From Caenorhabditis remanei (Eukaryota; Nematoda; Chromadorea; Rhabditida; Rhabditidae), in NCBI RefSeq assembly GCF_010183535.1, contig NC_071332.1, positions 11,780,001-11,844,000 on the forward strand: DNA of 64,000 bases. The letters run 5' to 3'. The notes beneath the pieces are model-generated. The model did no database searches. It had not been told where the DNA came from and saw only the letters and a list, made by a program, of their open reading frames with translations. Shown in pieces: positions 1 to 12,124 of the stretch. Numbering within the stretch: position 1 is the stretch's first letter; every line of letters begins with the position of its first letter. Position numbers and translations under genes: made by a program.

Positions 1-998
1 AAATAACTTCAAGTAATCAAAACATTGAAAAATAGGTTGTCTGGTGTCACATCTACCGAGACACGACTCCGAATGAGAGATGTCTTTTTCCCATGCCTTC
101 GTCGTATTAGTGCAATCGGAGACAGGCCCCGCCCCCTTTTGTGTTACTCCCGTCAGTCCCCTGGGGGCTGAGGGTCGAAGTCCACTTGTTAGAGATGCCA
201 GAGTCACTTCTATACAATGAGGCTAGAGACGCAGAGGAAATGGAAAAAGGGGTGGATGGAGAGAGATGGAAAATGAGGAAGAATGAGAGAGACCGGCTTT
301 TGGAAATTAGTGACTGTTTTTGTTCGATTGAGCGATCGAGAGTTGTTTTTAAAAGCAGTAGAAAAATTCAAGGAAAAACGTGGAAGAGTATTTGACACAG
401 ATAAAACTCAAAGTGAAAAAAATTCAGATCTGTATCAATTAGAATAAATTTGATATCAATTAAGTAACAGACCTCAAACTTTTCGTTTCGATCTCTCGAT
501 CTGAATCTGATTTCATCTTGATGAGACAATGGGATAGAATACTCCAAAGCTGAGATAGAAACAAAAGAACAGATGCATCTTCTTTTCATTTTTTCAGACA
601 TAAAAACTCAAAAACAGCTGAAAAACAAAAAGAAAAGAGGATGTTGTTTTTGGTCTTCTCTGAGAAAATTGCGTTGTTTTGGCTCTTAGTCTTGAAAAGT
701 TGAGTTGGAGAGCTGAGAGATATTCATAATTACAGATAACATGAAAGAAAATGTTGCGGTCTGAAGAAATTCTTATTTGCTTCATGTAATATCCTGAGTG
801 TCTGAGATATCGAAGATCATTTTAAAGATTGGAAGATTGTATAACAAATCTGTCTGAACACATTCTGAACTTTTCCCAGTGTATTCTTCATCTCATCTTT
901 TATAAAACCGGTGCTCTTTCGGTACTCGCCTGCAAATGTTTATTCAAATAACACCACTTTTTCACAAAACAACAGTTTATACATCCAAACATGGTCAG

Positions 999-1803
999 TT
1001 ACTTCAGTTTCTTCCTCCAACCCCACGTGCTCCGTCCGATTCTCATTAAAAGCAAAATTCCAGACGTAATCAACAAGCATCTGAAAATGTGATTTACAGC
1101 AAACAATGTTTCCACATGCGTTGATTCACTGATAACTTTCCCTTTCACTTCAACCTTTTATTTAAAAATGAATAGTCGAAAGGTCGATCCACCTTTGCCC
1201 CGCAGACGTCGTCCTTCATGACACTTTGTCACTGATAACCCCCGAATTGCTGACTAGTGTTATGTTTTGTAGAAATGAAATTACAGATCTATATGTCTAT
1301 TTTTACAAATGATTACTCCATTTTTGGTTTCCAGTCCTTGAACACTTCTTACTCGGTCAACAATAAACAATTAGGGTGATCCTTAGAATAGAGGAGATCA
1401 GATGAATCTCCGATGACGAAGGAATGACATAATGTGTGTTAGGAGAGTGTCTTAGAACTCCGCCCCCAGAGTCCAAAGGGCGATCTACAAACAGGCCTGA
1501 GGAGAGGGAAACGATGGATGAAATGAACGGAAGGGTGCACTTTCAAAGAGAAGAGAGCAGATGGCAGGTGGCATCGAAGAGGAAGAAGAAGGGAGGAGAA
1601 GAACGTGTATAGAAGATGGCATGACGAGCCAAGGTTTCTTGAAGATATGAATGGGAGATGAAGTATTGAAATGGAAGGGGTACGGTAGAATGAACTCACT
1701 CTTGTCTTTCTGACTAATGTGAGCAGAAAAAGAAAAATCCCGGATACCTGAACCAAAATGTAGATGATGTTGATAAAATAGCGTTGAAACCAGCAACACC
1801 CTT
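999..1803 (-). CDS. Possible C-terminal exons of an unrecognised membrane protein
   Basis: Two minus-strand segments look like the end of a gene. An exon at 1803-1748 is bounded by TTTTCAG and GTATCC. It joins in phase (AG|A) to a terminal exon at 1080-999 that ends in TAA. The joined peptide holds a hydrophobic stretch (CLLITSGILLLM) followed by a basic tail ending WGWRKKLK, which would suit a last membrane segment with a cytosolic tail. An upstream exon to about 1920 is possible but has no clear acceptor. No start codon or family was found, so this may be chance. Confidence 0.25.
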
Positions 1804-4240
1804 CTGAAAATATAGACCGAGACACCGGACAAGTGAAGTTGTATAAACGGTTTTTCAATTGGAAGCATACCATCCATAATTCCCTGTGATCATAAATTAC
1901 TAATGATCTATCGATCCTCACAAAGAAAGTAGAAAACGTCCATACTCGATTGCTTCAACTTTACTTTTTGCCGTTCTCTCTCCTTGTCTATTCAGATGTC
2001 GATCAAACTGATACCTAAACACGTAAACTAGGAATGTAATGTAGGTTGTGGTAGGTCAGTATGTCAGGTCTGAAAATTCATTCGAGAAGAACGAATTCTG
2101 TTGGTTTGAGAAGAAGACGCGAACCTTTGAGGAAACTTTCATAAAGAGAATTGTTTCATGTTTCGTTCTGGATGACACGACACTTTGTTGTGGATGTAGA
2201 TGTAAACGCCGATTGTGTGATCCATGGAAATGAGGCGACAACTCTTATTCTACTATCAAAATTCTATAATAGATATACTACCGTAACCCTTCTCTCTTTC
2301 GATTCTGACCTTTCGAACCTCGCTCTCATTGCACTTCCGCCTATCATCTTCTTCTCCTTCTTCATTTTTCTTCTCCTCCCTAAATACTGATTCGAACTTC
2401 TGCGACACCCTCTTCCATTCCACCCGATCAACTAGACTACTATTCACCTCCTAACACACTCTCCCAGAATCTCTGTGTCTCCTACTCTCCCCATTGTCTT
2501 TCGAAAAGCGACCTTCGCCCTTTGTGGGCGTGGCCTCCTTCTTGTGTCGTCCCGTCCGTATCGACCAACAAACAGACAGAAAAATGAGAGGGAGAACCCA
2601 CGTGTGTGGTCGAAAAGACAGTCATCAAAAGAGAAAAAGAAGGAGGTGCACTTGTCACCGACTCGGAAAAATTGGTGCAGGATTGTTAGGCAAGGGACTG
2701 AGTAAACTACATACAGATGAGATTACCACGTGGATGGCCCTGATAGGCACAGCATAGAATAGGGTGAATGCAAAGTTTATTGTAATTGGTGTGAGAATTT
2801 ATGCAGATATAAAATAACTTTCAAGATGAGCAGATTGAACTGGTTCTACTGTAACATGATAGAATTCAAATGACTTTAGTCCGGATAACAAGTAAAAACA
2901 GACAACTTTCGGTAGTTCGTCGTATCAAAGCAATTATGATTTAGATCCTTTTTTCGAAAAGCTGTCTAGTTCTGAATTACTAGTGCAACAATATAAGATA
3001 GAGTTCGGAAAAAGTGATGTTCAAATATGAGATAGTAAAAAATAGCCAATACTTTATGGAAAACCCTTCTCACACTTAAATCATGGAGAAAAGGAAAATG
3101 GTAGTTGAATCTTTCTGAGAGTCCTTACTAGAAACAACATCTCATGTGATTCCCTCAGAGTTACAGTACTCGCCATTGTGACACTTTCAGCTTGTAGAAG
3201 AGCAAAGTTGAGCAAGTGTCGCGTTGCCACTAATTGCGTCATGAGCTCAACTGTCTGTTGTGATTGTAGATCAAATCTAGCGGTTCATTTCATGTAAGGA
3301 ATTTGTACGTTGCCAAAGTAACCTCGCCATTGCAATGGCGTATTTCAGAAAGTCCGTGCAAAAAGTTTTCGACTACGAAACTAAATCACTTTCATATACC
3401 AACTTGTACCTCTACAAACTTAATACAGCAGCGAGGTCACAACGTGACACGGTTTCAAAGTTTGTCAATTTCAACTGAAAATGACGCAATCATTACAGTA
3501 GTAACCTTATTTTACAGTTTGAGGAAGAGTTATCTCTGGAACCTATTGTAAAATTATCGAGGAAAAGTCTATTTTTAAGGCTTTCGAAGATCGAAACTTT
3601 TATAAGAAAGTCCTGTAACTTTGACGATATTGTCTGAGTTCCTTGAAACCGTATTCCTTCCTATAGTGTATACGGCCCCCTGCAGAGGCCCTTTCAAAGT
3701 ACTGTGCGCAGTGCATTGAGAGGATCTTATTTATTGTTCAAAAATTACTTTCCAAGTTACAATCACTGTTCAGTTTCCCTCAATGTTTTCTATGATTTCT
3801 GTTGTTTTAAATACAAATCTTTCTGTTTTTAAAAATATTTACACATCGAGGCAACTAGATTGATCCAAATTTTTGAATCAATTGATTATGTTCGAAACCT
3901 AAAACAGACACATCTGCGTCTTCTGCAGATTATTGATTCGGTATAACAGTTTACTTGCATTTAATTCTTCTCATCTATCTGAAATGTCCTTCACGTCATC
4001 TCCCTTGTATTCGGTTCTAGTTAGTGGAGCTTGTCATTTCTACTCTGTATTTAATTATAAAACGCACGGATAGAATGACAGAATATCAATACTCAGTTTT
4101 GTTATGTACTTTTACATCATAGATCTTTGCATATCCCCTCTTCTACAACTTCTTTAGTTCACAAGTAGAAACTCCATTTCAAATTCCCTCCCTTTTTCCA
4201 TCCCACTAAACAACAGGCGCTACGATGCTCCGATATTCCG

Positions 4241-4248
4241 TATATAAA
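4241..4248 (+). promoter_or_regulatory. TATA-like element upstream of ttb-1
   Basis: TATATAAA sits in a short conspicuous promoter-like stretch, about 500 bases before the ttb-1 start codon. It is followed 20-60 bases later by a more GC-balanced segment (AGCGCACAGCAACGCTCAGC). It could drive ttb-1 or an unrecognised short RNA. No coding exon follows directly. Confidence 0.3.
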
Positions 4249-4750
4249 GGCGAACATTTTCGTTTCGAATCATAGCGCACAGCAACGCTCAGCAAGGCAG
4301 GTCGCTGACGAAATATCAGGAAGAAATAGGTTTTTTGTGTTTTTTTTCATGGTTTAATTGCACAAAATCTTTATTTCCACAAATTTACTATAAATTCTAA
4401 GAATTTTTGAAAAGAGTCTGTGTTGAAACAATTGGAAAATAAGGAATTTTGAGTAGACATGTGAAGAAACAAGGGAAAATTACATTGAAAAATACAACAT
4501 TATCAGTTTTTTAAAGCTATATTAACTTATTGGGAAGTTCAAGTATTTATAACGCTCAATTGTATTGAATGAATGTATGTACTGTTTCATGTACAAGAAC
4601 AACTGAATTGATCAGTAACATAAGATTTTTTTTTAACATTCGAATGCATTTATGCTATTCAAGTTATGTTTTCTCTCTCAAATTTCTCTTTACTCGAAAC
4701 ACAATGAACAAGAAGAAACAGCGGTTAATTTTCAGAGGAAAAGGGTAAAG

Positions 4751-6023
4751 ATGTCAGCTCCAGTTCAATGCCCAATCCATCCAGATGTCCATCTTATTGA
4801 GGATCACCGCGCCGGTGACCTAGTGTGCCCGGCTTGTGGATTGGTCGTTGGAGACCGGTGAGTTTTCAAATTTGAACATTTTATTTTCTGTTTCATACGA
4901 ATTGAGAAACTCCGTGACATAGAAATGAAAAAGAGAAGCAACTCTCATAATGGACCACATTTTGAGAAACCCGTATTCTTCTTGTTTCAGTCTCGTAGAC
5001 GTCGGTACAGAATGGCGTTCATTCTCGAACGAACGAAGCGGAAACGATCCATCACGTGTCGGAGCACCAGAGAACCCACTGCTCAGCGGTGGAGATCTTT
5101 CAACAACAATTGCAGTTGGATTCGGTGGATCTGATAGTGATAATTCTCTTGCCAACGCACAAAGAAAGTCAATGAACAACACGGATCGACAGATGACAGC
5201 CGCCATGAGTTTGATCAGAGAAATGAGTGAAAGAATCCATTTGCCAAGGAATATTCAGGTACAATTTACAATTATTTCACTTATTTCAAGAAAAATACTT
5301 TAAAAAAAGCAAATACTCTGTATTCTTCGTCCGAATAACTATACTTTTTTTCCAGGAAAACGCTTCCCGTATTTTCAAAGACGTTCTCGACAGTCGTGCT
5401 CTCCGTGGAAAAAACAATGAAGCTCAAGCGGCAGCATGTCTTTATATTGCTTGCCGAAAAGACGGTGTACCACGTACTTTCAAGGAAATTTGTGCAGTTT
5501 CTCGTGTTTCGAAGAAAGAAATTGGAAGATGTTTCAAGATTATTATCAGAAATTTGGAGACGAATCTCGAACAAATCACATCTGCCGATTTTATGTCCAG
5601 ATTCTGTGGAAACTTGTATTTGCCGAACTCGATTCAAGCAGCTGCAACAAGAATTGCAAAGAGAGCTGTTGATATGGATTTAGTTGCTGGGTACGTGTTT
5701 CTGTTAAACAGAAGAGTGAAATTTGCTTTTCTGAAATTTGAAAACAGTATTTACCAATTGCTGCAGACGATGCTAATGACATTCCAAGAAACTAAAAATA
5801 AGTATTTTTCAGACGTACTCCAATCTCAATCGCCGCCGCCGCAATCTACATGGCATCTCAAGCATCTGGAGAGAAACGATCAGCCAAAGAGATTGGTGAC
5901 GTGGCAGGTGCTGCTGAAATCACTGTCCGTCAAACATACAAGCTGTTGTACCCGAAGGCTGCTGAACTTTTCCCAGAAGATTTCCGTTTCGTTACACCAA
6001 TCGACGCACTCCCGAATTCATAA
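4751..6023 (+). CDS. ttb-1: Transcription initiation factor IIB (TFIIB)
   Basis: General RNA polymerase II initiation factor. It bridges TBP on promoter DNA to the polymerase and acts in the nucleus. Exons are 4751-4857, 4991-5258, 5356-5690 and 5813-6023. All junctions keep phase and give 306 aa, the usual TFIIB length. The N-terminal zinc ribbon has CPIHPD followed by [11 protein letters not shown] (residues about 7-36). The B-finger/linker follows with [10 protein letters not shown], then two cyclin-fold repeats ([12 protein letters not shown] and [16 protein letters not shown]). The start follows an in-frame TTTTCAG acceptor 16 bases upstream, a likely trans-splice site. An AATAAA lies at 6114-6119, inside the 123-base gap to the convergent CFAP36 gene. 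Identification is very secure. Confidence 0.97.
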
Positions 6024-6146
6024 ATGATTGGATGAAAAAGAAGTGAGTGAAGAAAAAGACATGCAAGTTTTATTGAGTAGTATAGTTTTAGTTACAAAAA
6101 AAGTAATTATCAAAATAAATCACAAAAGATTTCAAGAAAAATATAA

Positions 6147-9100
6147 TTAATGCAATGTAAGAATTTGTGTCTTCAACTTTTTGCTAATTTCTCTGCGAAT
6201 CGACTCCGCCTCCTTCTTATCCTTATCCAATATTTCACGGGCTCTTGCTGCGGTTTTTGGTCGTTCCAATGAGCTGTTTTGAATATCCTAAAAAGCAAAA
6301 ATATTGTAAAACTGTCATATGGATTCCGTACTCACATTCATTTGCTTAATTCGTTCTTGGTTTTTCAATTGGAGCAGCTTGTCACGTTGATCACGGAGGT
6401 ATTGAGCACGTGTACGAACATCAGAACTGTTCAAACGATTCGAATCCACCAAATGGGCCTGAAACGTTTTTCGTTTTCTAGAGAACAAGAAGACACAAAT
6501 TGTCACATCGTTATGCACGATATTGTTTCTCTAAACTTACATTGACATCATTCAAATTCTTTCTTCTTGGGCCATGATCCATTCCTGGAGATCCAGGGCG
6601 CCCTAGAACAACATCTCCATCATATTTGTTGCTACGAATTGGTCCCATTGGTTTTGGTGGCTTCCTTTCTTCATCTTTTTGAGACATTGATGATCTTCTT
6701 TCTCTCGGAACACTGTCATTCCGTTTCGGAGCATTTTTGTCAACTGAAGATCTGCGAGTTGTTGGACGATCCTCACTACTCTTTGGAAGAGGTGTTTTGG
6801 TACGTGGTTCATGCGATGCAGTGGTTTTACGGCTTGGTGGACGACTGGGTGATTCTTCTGCTGTAGTCCTACTAGATTTCCGAGTTGATGGACGACTTTT
6901 AGGATCAGATTTTGGCTCAGTTTGATTGGAACTGTTCTTGTTTGTGGGAGGACCGACTACATCCTCAAGTCCTGCATTTGAATACTTCCGCTCATTTGGT
7001 CCCTTTGCGGTTCCTGGACGTTTTTGCTTCATTTTTTCTTTTGCCACGCCTTCTGAATCGATTTCAGCAGTTGATTCAGTACCTCCAGTTTTTGAAGTTT
7101 TTGATCCAGTTTCTGGACGTTTCATTTCGTCTGTATTAGATTCAGAGTTGACTAGAGATGATATTGACTTCTTAGAAGATGTTCCCGGGCGTTTGACTTC
7201 TTCTGTGTTTGAATCCGAATTGACCATAGTTGTAATGGACTTCTTCGAAGATGTTCCTGGGCGTTTCTCTTTGACTTCTTCGACATCCAGATTTTCTCCA
7301 TCATCATCTACAGCACCAGACCCAGATTTAGCTCGAGACGCAGATCCAGATCGTTTTCCAACTGCAGATCCGACTCGTTTTGCAGATTTTGGGCGACTTC
7401 CTTTCCCTGCTTCAATCTCGGCTGCATCTGTTCCAAAATCAACTCCAGATGACATCATCGTTGTACCAAAAGAAGTTTCAGATGAACCAGTTGTCATTGT
7501 TTCAGTAGAAACACCTGAAGAGGAGGTGGTCATTGTACCAAAAGACTTCGAATTCTTCTTTTGATCGTCCAGCATCTCGATAAGAACATCGTCAGTACTG
7601 GTTCCAGTATCTATTGAAAATGTGGCAGCCATGATAGCAGCAACTGTTCGAAGTGGTGTCCTAGACTCATCAGTCTGAGTGGAGGTACCTTGATTGCGGG
7701 AACGCTGAAATTGTAAAATATTAGTTATCAATGTTGAAATTTTGAGAAGTCACTCACGTTCTCGCTTAGCGCTTTTTGAATCAGGATATCTTCTTTTCTT
7801 ATTTCTTTCTCTAAAGCTTCTCTCTGAATTCTACTATTTATTGCCATTTGTTCCAGTTCCTCACTTCCTTTGTGCATAGCATCATACTCATCTTTACTAT
7901 GACGGAGCACCGAGATCAAAACATATCTCTCAGTTTCCTCCGGAGTCAGTTTCTTCATATTTTTGAGTGATTCTCCGTCTTCCAGTTGAAGAACCGAAGG
8001 AATCAATCCACACATAAATTCGATCATTTGTAGAGCTTGAAGTTGAAGCTCTATATTCTTTCTCATCATCATTGGGACGAACACATTGAAGTTTTGAGCC
8101 GCGAGAAGGGGTTCCAGTGCAACCTGGAAGATTTTATTAAAAAGCGGTCAAATTGATGCTAATCTAATCTTAAACTAGTCTCAAGCACACTAAACACATC
8201 GTTTTATTTCAATAATTCAACTGAATATTTCAGCTCGCTACGTCATCTCAATTCGTCTTCAACTCAACATGAGATCACCAAGGCAACCTTCTCCCACATT
8301 TCCTTCTCTTTCCCTCTCACTCATCATCTCCATATTTAATCGATTTTCTCATTTGTACACACATCTGCATAGAGTCCCAGATCTATCTGTCATCTTTTTT
8401 CGTAGCCCAGAAACAAACAGATAGACTGACCTGACTTGATATACCTCTTTCCTACTTAAAAATCCTTTCTCAAAAATTAAAAACACAAAAATATCATTTT
8501 TTCTAATTAAATTTTCTTTAATTTGTAATGCTCATTGTTTTCTTTTTCTGTAATTCATTTTTTCATCCCCATTTCTTCAGAATAACTCTTCATCCGTTCC
8601 GTCTCTATCAACTACTGGTTACCATAGAAACCTTTTGTTTTCTTTTTCTCTCAAGAACTCTCTGTAATATTAATATTGAGCCCCACAAATCCATGTTTTG
8701 TAGTGCTTTATTCTTAATCTCTTCTCTTTTTTCTTTTTACGTTAGTTTTTTATTCAAAACAACATGAATTAATTTGGAAACTTGTATTTTGTTTGTGATT
8801 TTCAAAGGTTTACAGCCATCCATTAACTTTACACGTTTTTAATTAATTAGGTTATTTTCACAACAGAAATCTCTCAGATAATGGACACAGTTCAAGCAAT
8901 TATTCAACAACAAATCGAAGCGGGAACGTTTCTGCAATCGGTTCAACAAGGACAACAAGTTCAACAGGAACAGACAAATTACGGAGAAGAGGATGAGTAC
9001 GAAGACGAGGAAGGCACTTATGTAAGTTGGAAGATATTCGCACAGAGTTATTAGAGAGTTAGATTCGTATTTTTAGAAAGGAAAACGGAGCAACACTCTT

Positions 9101-10573
9101 CCGATTTGGGGAAATCAAGTGACAATGAATCTGAACACATTGGTTCTGGAGAATATTCGAGAAAGCTACTACTACAAAAACAATCTGGTGGAGATAGACT
9201 CTTTTCAGACATTGGTTGAACAGATATTCTATCAGGTTAGTTAGAACCAAAAATTTGGTTTTTTGTTTCGAGATAGCTGGTCATCCTTGTGTTTCTTTCA
9301 GGTAAAACACCTTGAACCATGGGAGAAAGGAACTCGACGTCTTCAAGGAATGACTGGAATGTGTGGAGGAGTACGTGGAGTTGGAGCTGGTGGAGTCGTC
9401 TCATCTGCTTACTGTCTTCTCTATCGTCTTTTCAACTTGAGAATCTCTCGAAAGCAATTGATTAGTATGCTCAATAGTCGACAATCGGTTTATATCAGGT
9501 TAGGTGTTCCTGTTCGAATTTATATCAGAGTGATTTTTCAGAGGAATCGGTTTCATGTACATCCGTTATACTCAACCCCCAGCCGATCTTTGGTATTGGC
9601 TAGAGCCATATCTTGATGATGACTCTGAGATTGATCCAAGATCCGGTGGAGGTGATTTGATGACTTTCGGACAAATGGTACGGACAATGATCAATAAATT
9701 GGATTGGTATGGAACACTATTCCCGAGAATTCCAGTCCCAATTCAAAAAGAAATTGATGAGAGATTCGCAGAAAGAAAGAAAAAACAATTGAGAGAAGAG
9801 GATGAATGGCAAGGCGAATCGAGTGAGAAGCCAGCTGAAGATGGCGAAGGAATTGGGAAGGTTCTGCCAAAAGTATCGAAGTGCAAGCATCATTTAAGAC
9901 ATCACCATTGTCGGAAACATCGAAAAAATTGTCCAGCTAAAGCTAAACGGTAACAAGAGCACTGACCACCGATCTATATATAATTTTTCAATTTTCAGAC
10001 TTCACGCAGAAAAAGAGAAAAACAAGAAGGAGAGAATGGATGACAAATAAGGTAATTATCACTTACTCGGTATTCAGGAGAGACATCATTCTGATGGAAA
10101 AGTTGAATTGCCTCGACGAGTTCAGTAGGTGTAGAACCCACATCTTCACAAAAGCATTCAATCTGAAAAGTAGAATTTCTCTAAGTGATCGTTTTTATTG
10201 GCTGTAAATCTCCATGTCCAATCGACTTTTGTTAGACAAGCTTCCCAACTGAGTAATGACTCACCAATGTATCAATGAGCTGAGAATACTCTTTGTGAAC
10301 CTCCACATAGATTTCAGTTTCCATTTGTTGACGATCGAAAACTGAAATATTTCATTTGATCAGATTTCGAATTCACCGTTATTTTCACATACCAACAGAT
10401 TGAGATTCAATGAATGAGGCAATAGGAATTGACCAAATGGAAGATGTTATAAAATCTAAAAACTTTGTCAATAGCTTCTTATCTCTCTTGAGTTTCTCTT
10501 TGTTGGATGAAGAAGAAGATCCCTCTTCCGATGATGATGGGTTCTTGTTCTTTTTCGAGAATCGACGTAACAT
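6147..10573 (-). CDS. Cilia and flagella associated protein 36 (CFAP36/CCDC104) orthologue, expanded
   Basis: BART-domain family that binds ARL3-type GTPases in cilia (family knowledge). Exons on the minus strand are 10573-10393, 10341-10265, 10162-10067, 8123-7758, 7704-6541, 6458-6336 and 6287-6147. They are in phase and give 715 aa. The N-terminal part (residues 25-200) follows human CFAP36 closely: SSIWSIPIASFIESQSV, then a segment with MMMRKNIELQLQALQ, then VLRHSKDEYDAM. The C-terminal coiled coil contains RAQYLRDQRDKLLQLK, also a CFAP36 hallmark. The centre (about residues 240-620) is a Ser/Thr/Lys/Pro-rich insertion absent from the human protein of roughly 340 aa. It contains near-repeats of KRPGTSSKKSI. 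The intron 8124-10066 contains a whole plus-strand gene. A minus-strand poly(A) signal (TTTATT on plus) is at 6069-6074, so its transcript should overlap that of ttb-1. Confidence 0.9.
8124..8880. other. Intronic/promoter sequence before the nested splicing-factor gene
   Basis: This is the part of the large CFAP36 intron that lies 5' of the nested plus-strand gene. It is AT-rich with pyrimidine runs. No motif or ORF with family similarity is visible. It probably holds the promoter of the nested gene, since a CTCTCAG occurs 4 bases before its ATG. Confidence 0.4.
8881..10050 (+). CDS. Pre-mRNA splicing factor 38B (PRP38 family), nested in the CFAP36 intron
   Basis: PRP38-domain protein, a spliceosome component, expected in the nucleus. 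Exons are 8881-9021, 9077-9235, 9302-9498, 9542-9949 and 9999-10050 (318 aa, in phase). The PRP38 core at about residues 48-235 matches PRPF38B: LPIWGNQVTMNLNTLVLENI, then HLEPWEKGTRRLQGMTGMCG, then GFMYIRYTQPPADLWYW and LFPRIPVP. It resembles the B paralogue more than PRPF38A. The C-terminal arginine/serine tail of vertebrate PRPF38B is missing. Instead there is an acidic/basic tail with a His/Cys-rich patch (KCKHHLRHHHCRKHRKNC). The gene lies antisense within a CFAP36 intron, and its stop codon is only 16 bases from the next CFAP36 exon. Its 3' UTR must therefore overlap that gene's coding exons. Confidence 0.93.
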
Positions 10574-11260
10574 TCTCTGGAAATTATCTCAGTTTGGATG
10601 CAAGTGTATGGAAGAGAAAATGAGAGCTATGAGAGTTGGTAAAGGAGAAAAACGAGTAGTGCGGGCTCTCAGCCGTAAAACAACGACTTTTAAATTTATT
10701 CTCTTTTTTTCTATGAAAAAGTTCTCATCGTGATCAATGATATCACTTGTTTTTTCAGAAATTATTATTAAGGTCTCAAAAACAACTTAGATTTCGCTGA
10801 AATATATATACAAGCAGAAGAGTAACGGAAGCAACAATCAGCTATCTCACCCTTCTCTCTTTTTCAAAAAAAAAAAAAGATGGCGGAAAACTTTGAGAAT
10901 GAGCCTGTTTCTCTATGGAGAGGAGGAAAAAAGGAAATGCCTAGTCGGTTGTCACGGTGACAACCAACAATGTGTATGTGTGTGTGTCTCAATCCTTCCA
11001 TTCCATTTCGTCGCGGACACGCCTTCCCACTGCTCTCTCTTTTCCGTCTCTATGTCTTTTTTGGAGCTCTCACGTGCTCTTTTTGGTGTGAGTCCTACTC
11101 TTCTGGCGCCTAGAATGCTCCCTTCTCAGTTTTTGAAATAAGGAGAAGACAGAGAAATGAAAATAGACGAAGGAATTGAGCCAAGAAAGGTGCTTATTAT
11201 ATTTCGTTTTTAGCGGGGAAATAGACAGCCAATCAGAGATGTTGGGAAGTGAAAATTTTC
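10574..11260. other. Intergenic region upstream of CFAP36
   Basis: This holds the presumed CFAP36 promoter on the minus strand. An A-rich run (10867-10880) and a short TG repeat (10970-10985) are visible. I see no conserved coding sequence. Confidence 0.4.
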
Positions 11261-11712
11261 TTATCCGGAAGTCGGAAGTCGGAAGTTGGAAGTGATTTTT
11301 CTTATCAGGAAGTCGGAAGTCGGAAGTAAAATTTCTTATCCGGAAGTCGGAAGTCGGAAGTGAAAAAACGCCCGGAAGTCGGAAGTCGGAAGTAGGAATT
11401 AGATTTTTTCTCAAATATTCAAAAACCCCAAGAGAAAAACCATAAAATTGCCGAAAATCAGTGGAAAATTAGTTTTTGGCTGAAGAAAATCTTATTTTCT
11501 GTCCTTCTAGACAATTTTTCCATGTATTTCTGCGAAATTTACTTTTCCGAAATTTCACCGTTATGTAATGACAGAAGTCGGAAGTAAAATTCCTTATCCG
11601 GAAGTCGGAAGTCGGAAGTCGGAAGTGAAATTTCTTATCCGGAAGTCGGAAGTCGGAAGTTGGAAGTGAAAAAAACCCGGAAGTCGGAAGTCGGAAGTCG
11701 GAATTCCCAACA
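11231..11712. repeat. GGAAGTC tandem arrays, probably the body of a non-autonomous transposon
   Basis: Two arrays of the 7-base unit GGAAGTC (about 11267-11396 and 11574-11704) flank a unique AT-rich core of about 180 bases. The arrays have punctuated blocks: two to four units, then GAAA/TTTCTTATCC, then more units. The outer ends show a short inverted match, GTTGGGAA near 11240 against TTCCCAAC near 11706. This suggests one element with subterminal repeats rather than simple satellite. No ORF of note. The family was not identified. Confidence 0.6.
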
Positions 11713-12124
11713 ACACTGCAGCCAATATCACTGCGCTCGATATTTTTTTAGACTGAAAGGAGGTTGTTGTTTTGGATGTCTCTAAAGATGAGTCTCGAAA
11801 TTGACAACTTTAGAAGACTGGAGTGTTTTTTTGGTAAAAATAAGAAGAGAAGCGGCAGTGAATCTGTGGTTTGGAATAAACGAAAATAGAAATGCAACGG
11901 AGAAGTTTAGAATCCACGAATTATTCTTCCGTCTTCATCGCCATCTCTCATCAAATCGCTCTTTTTATGAAGTTCTTGCTGTCACGTTTTGTCACTTTTA
12001 GATCTGAAAACGAAGGAAAAGGCATATTTATTCGTTGCATTATTTATAAGGCTTTATGTGGTAATGATGACGGCAAAACCAATGACACAGTCAAAAAAAA
12101 AAGAAGAAGAAGAAGAAGACAAAA

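Larger units (their letters stand above)
1..4750. other. Intergenic region upstream of ttb-1, largely non-coding
   Basis: No conserved protein is recognised here. Open frames are short, AT-rich and without family motifs. The exceptions are a possible set of minus-strand terminal exons at 999-1803 and a TATA-like promoter near 4241, both listed separately. The stretch at 2300-2700 is C/T-rich on the plus strand, as is common upstream of Caenorhabditis genes. I see no tRNA, rRNA or snRNA. Confidence 0.5.

Noticed and set aside
1439..1921. Long minus-strand open frame of 160 codons
   Set aside because: It runs through what look like introns, has no family motif, and is mostly composition-driven on a C/T-rich strand. 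Only the short spliced segments inside it are considered.
6926..7564. 212-codon plus-strand frame opposite CFAP36
   Set aside because: It is the antisense shadow of the low-complexity exon of CFAP36.
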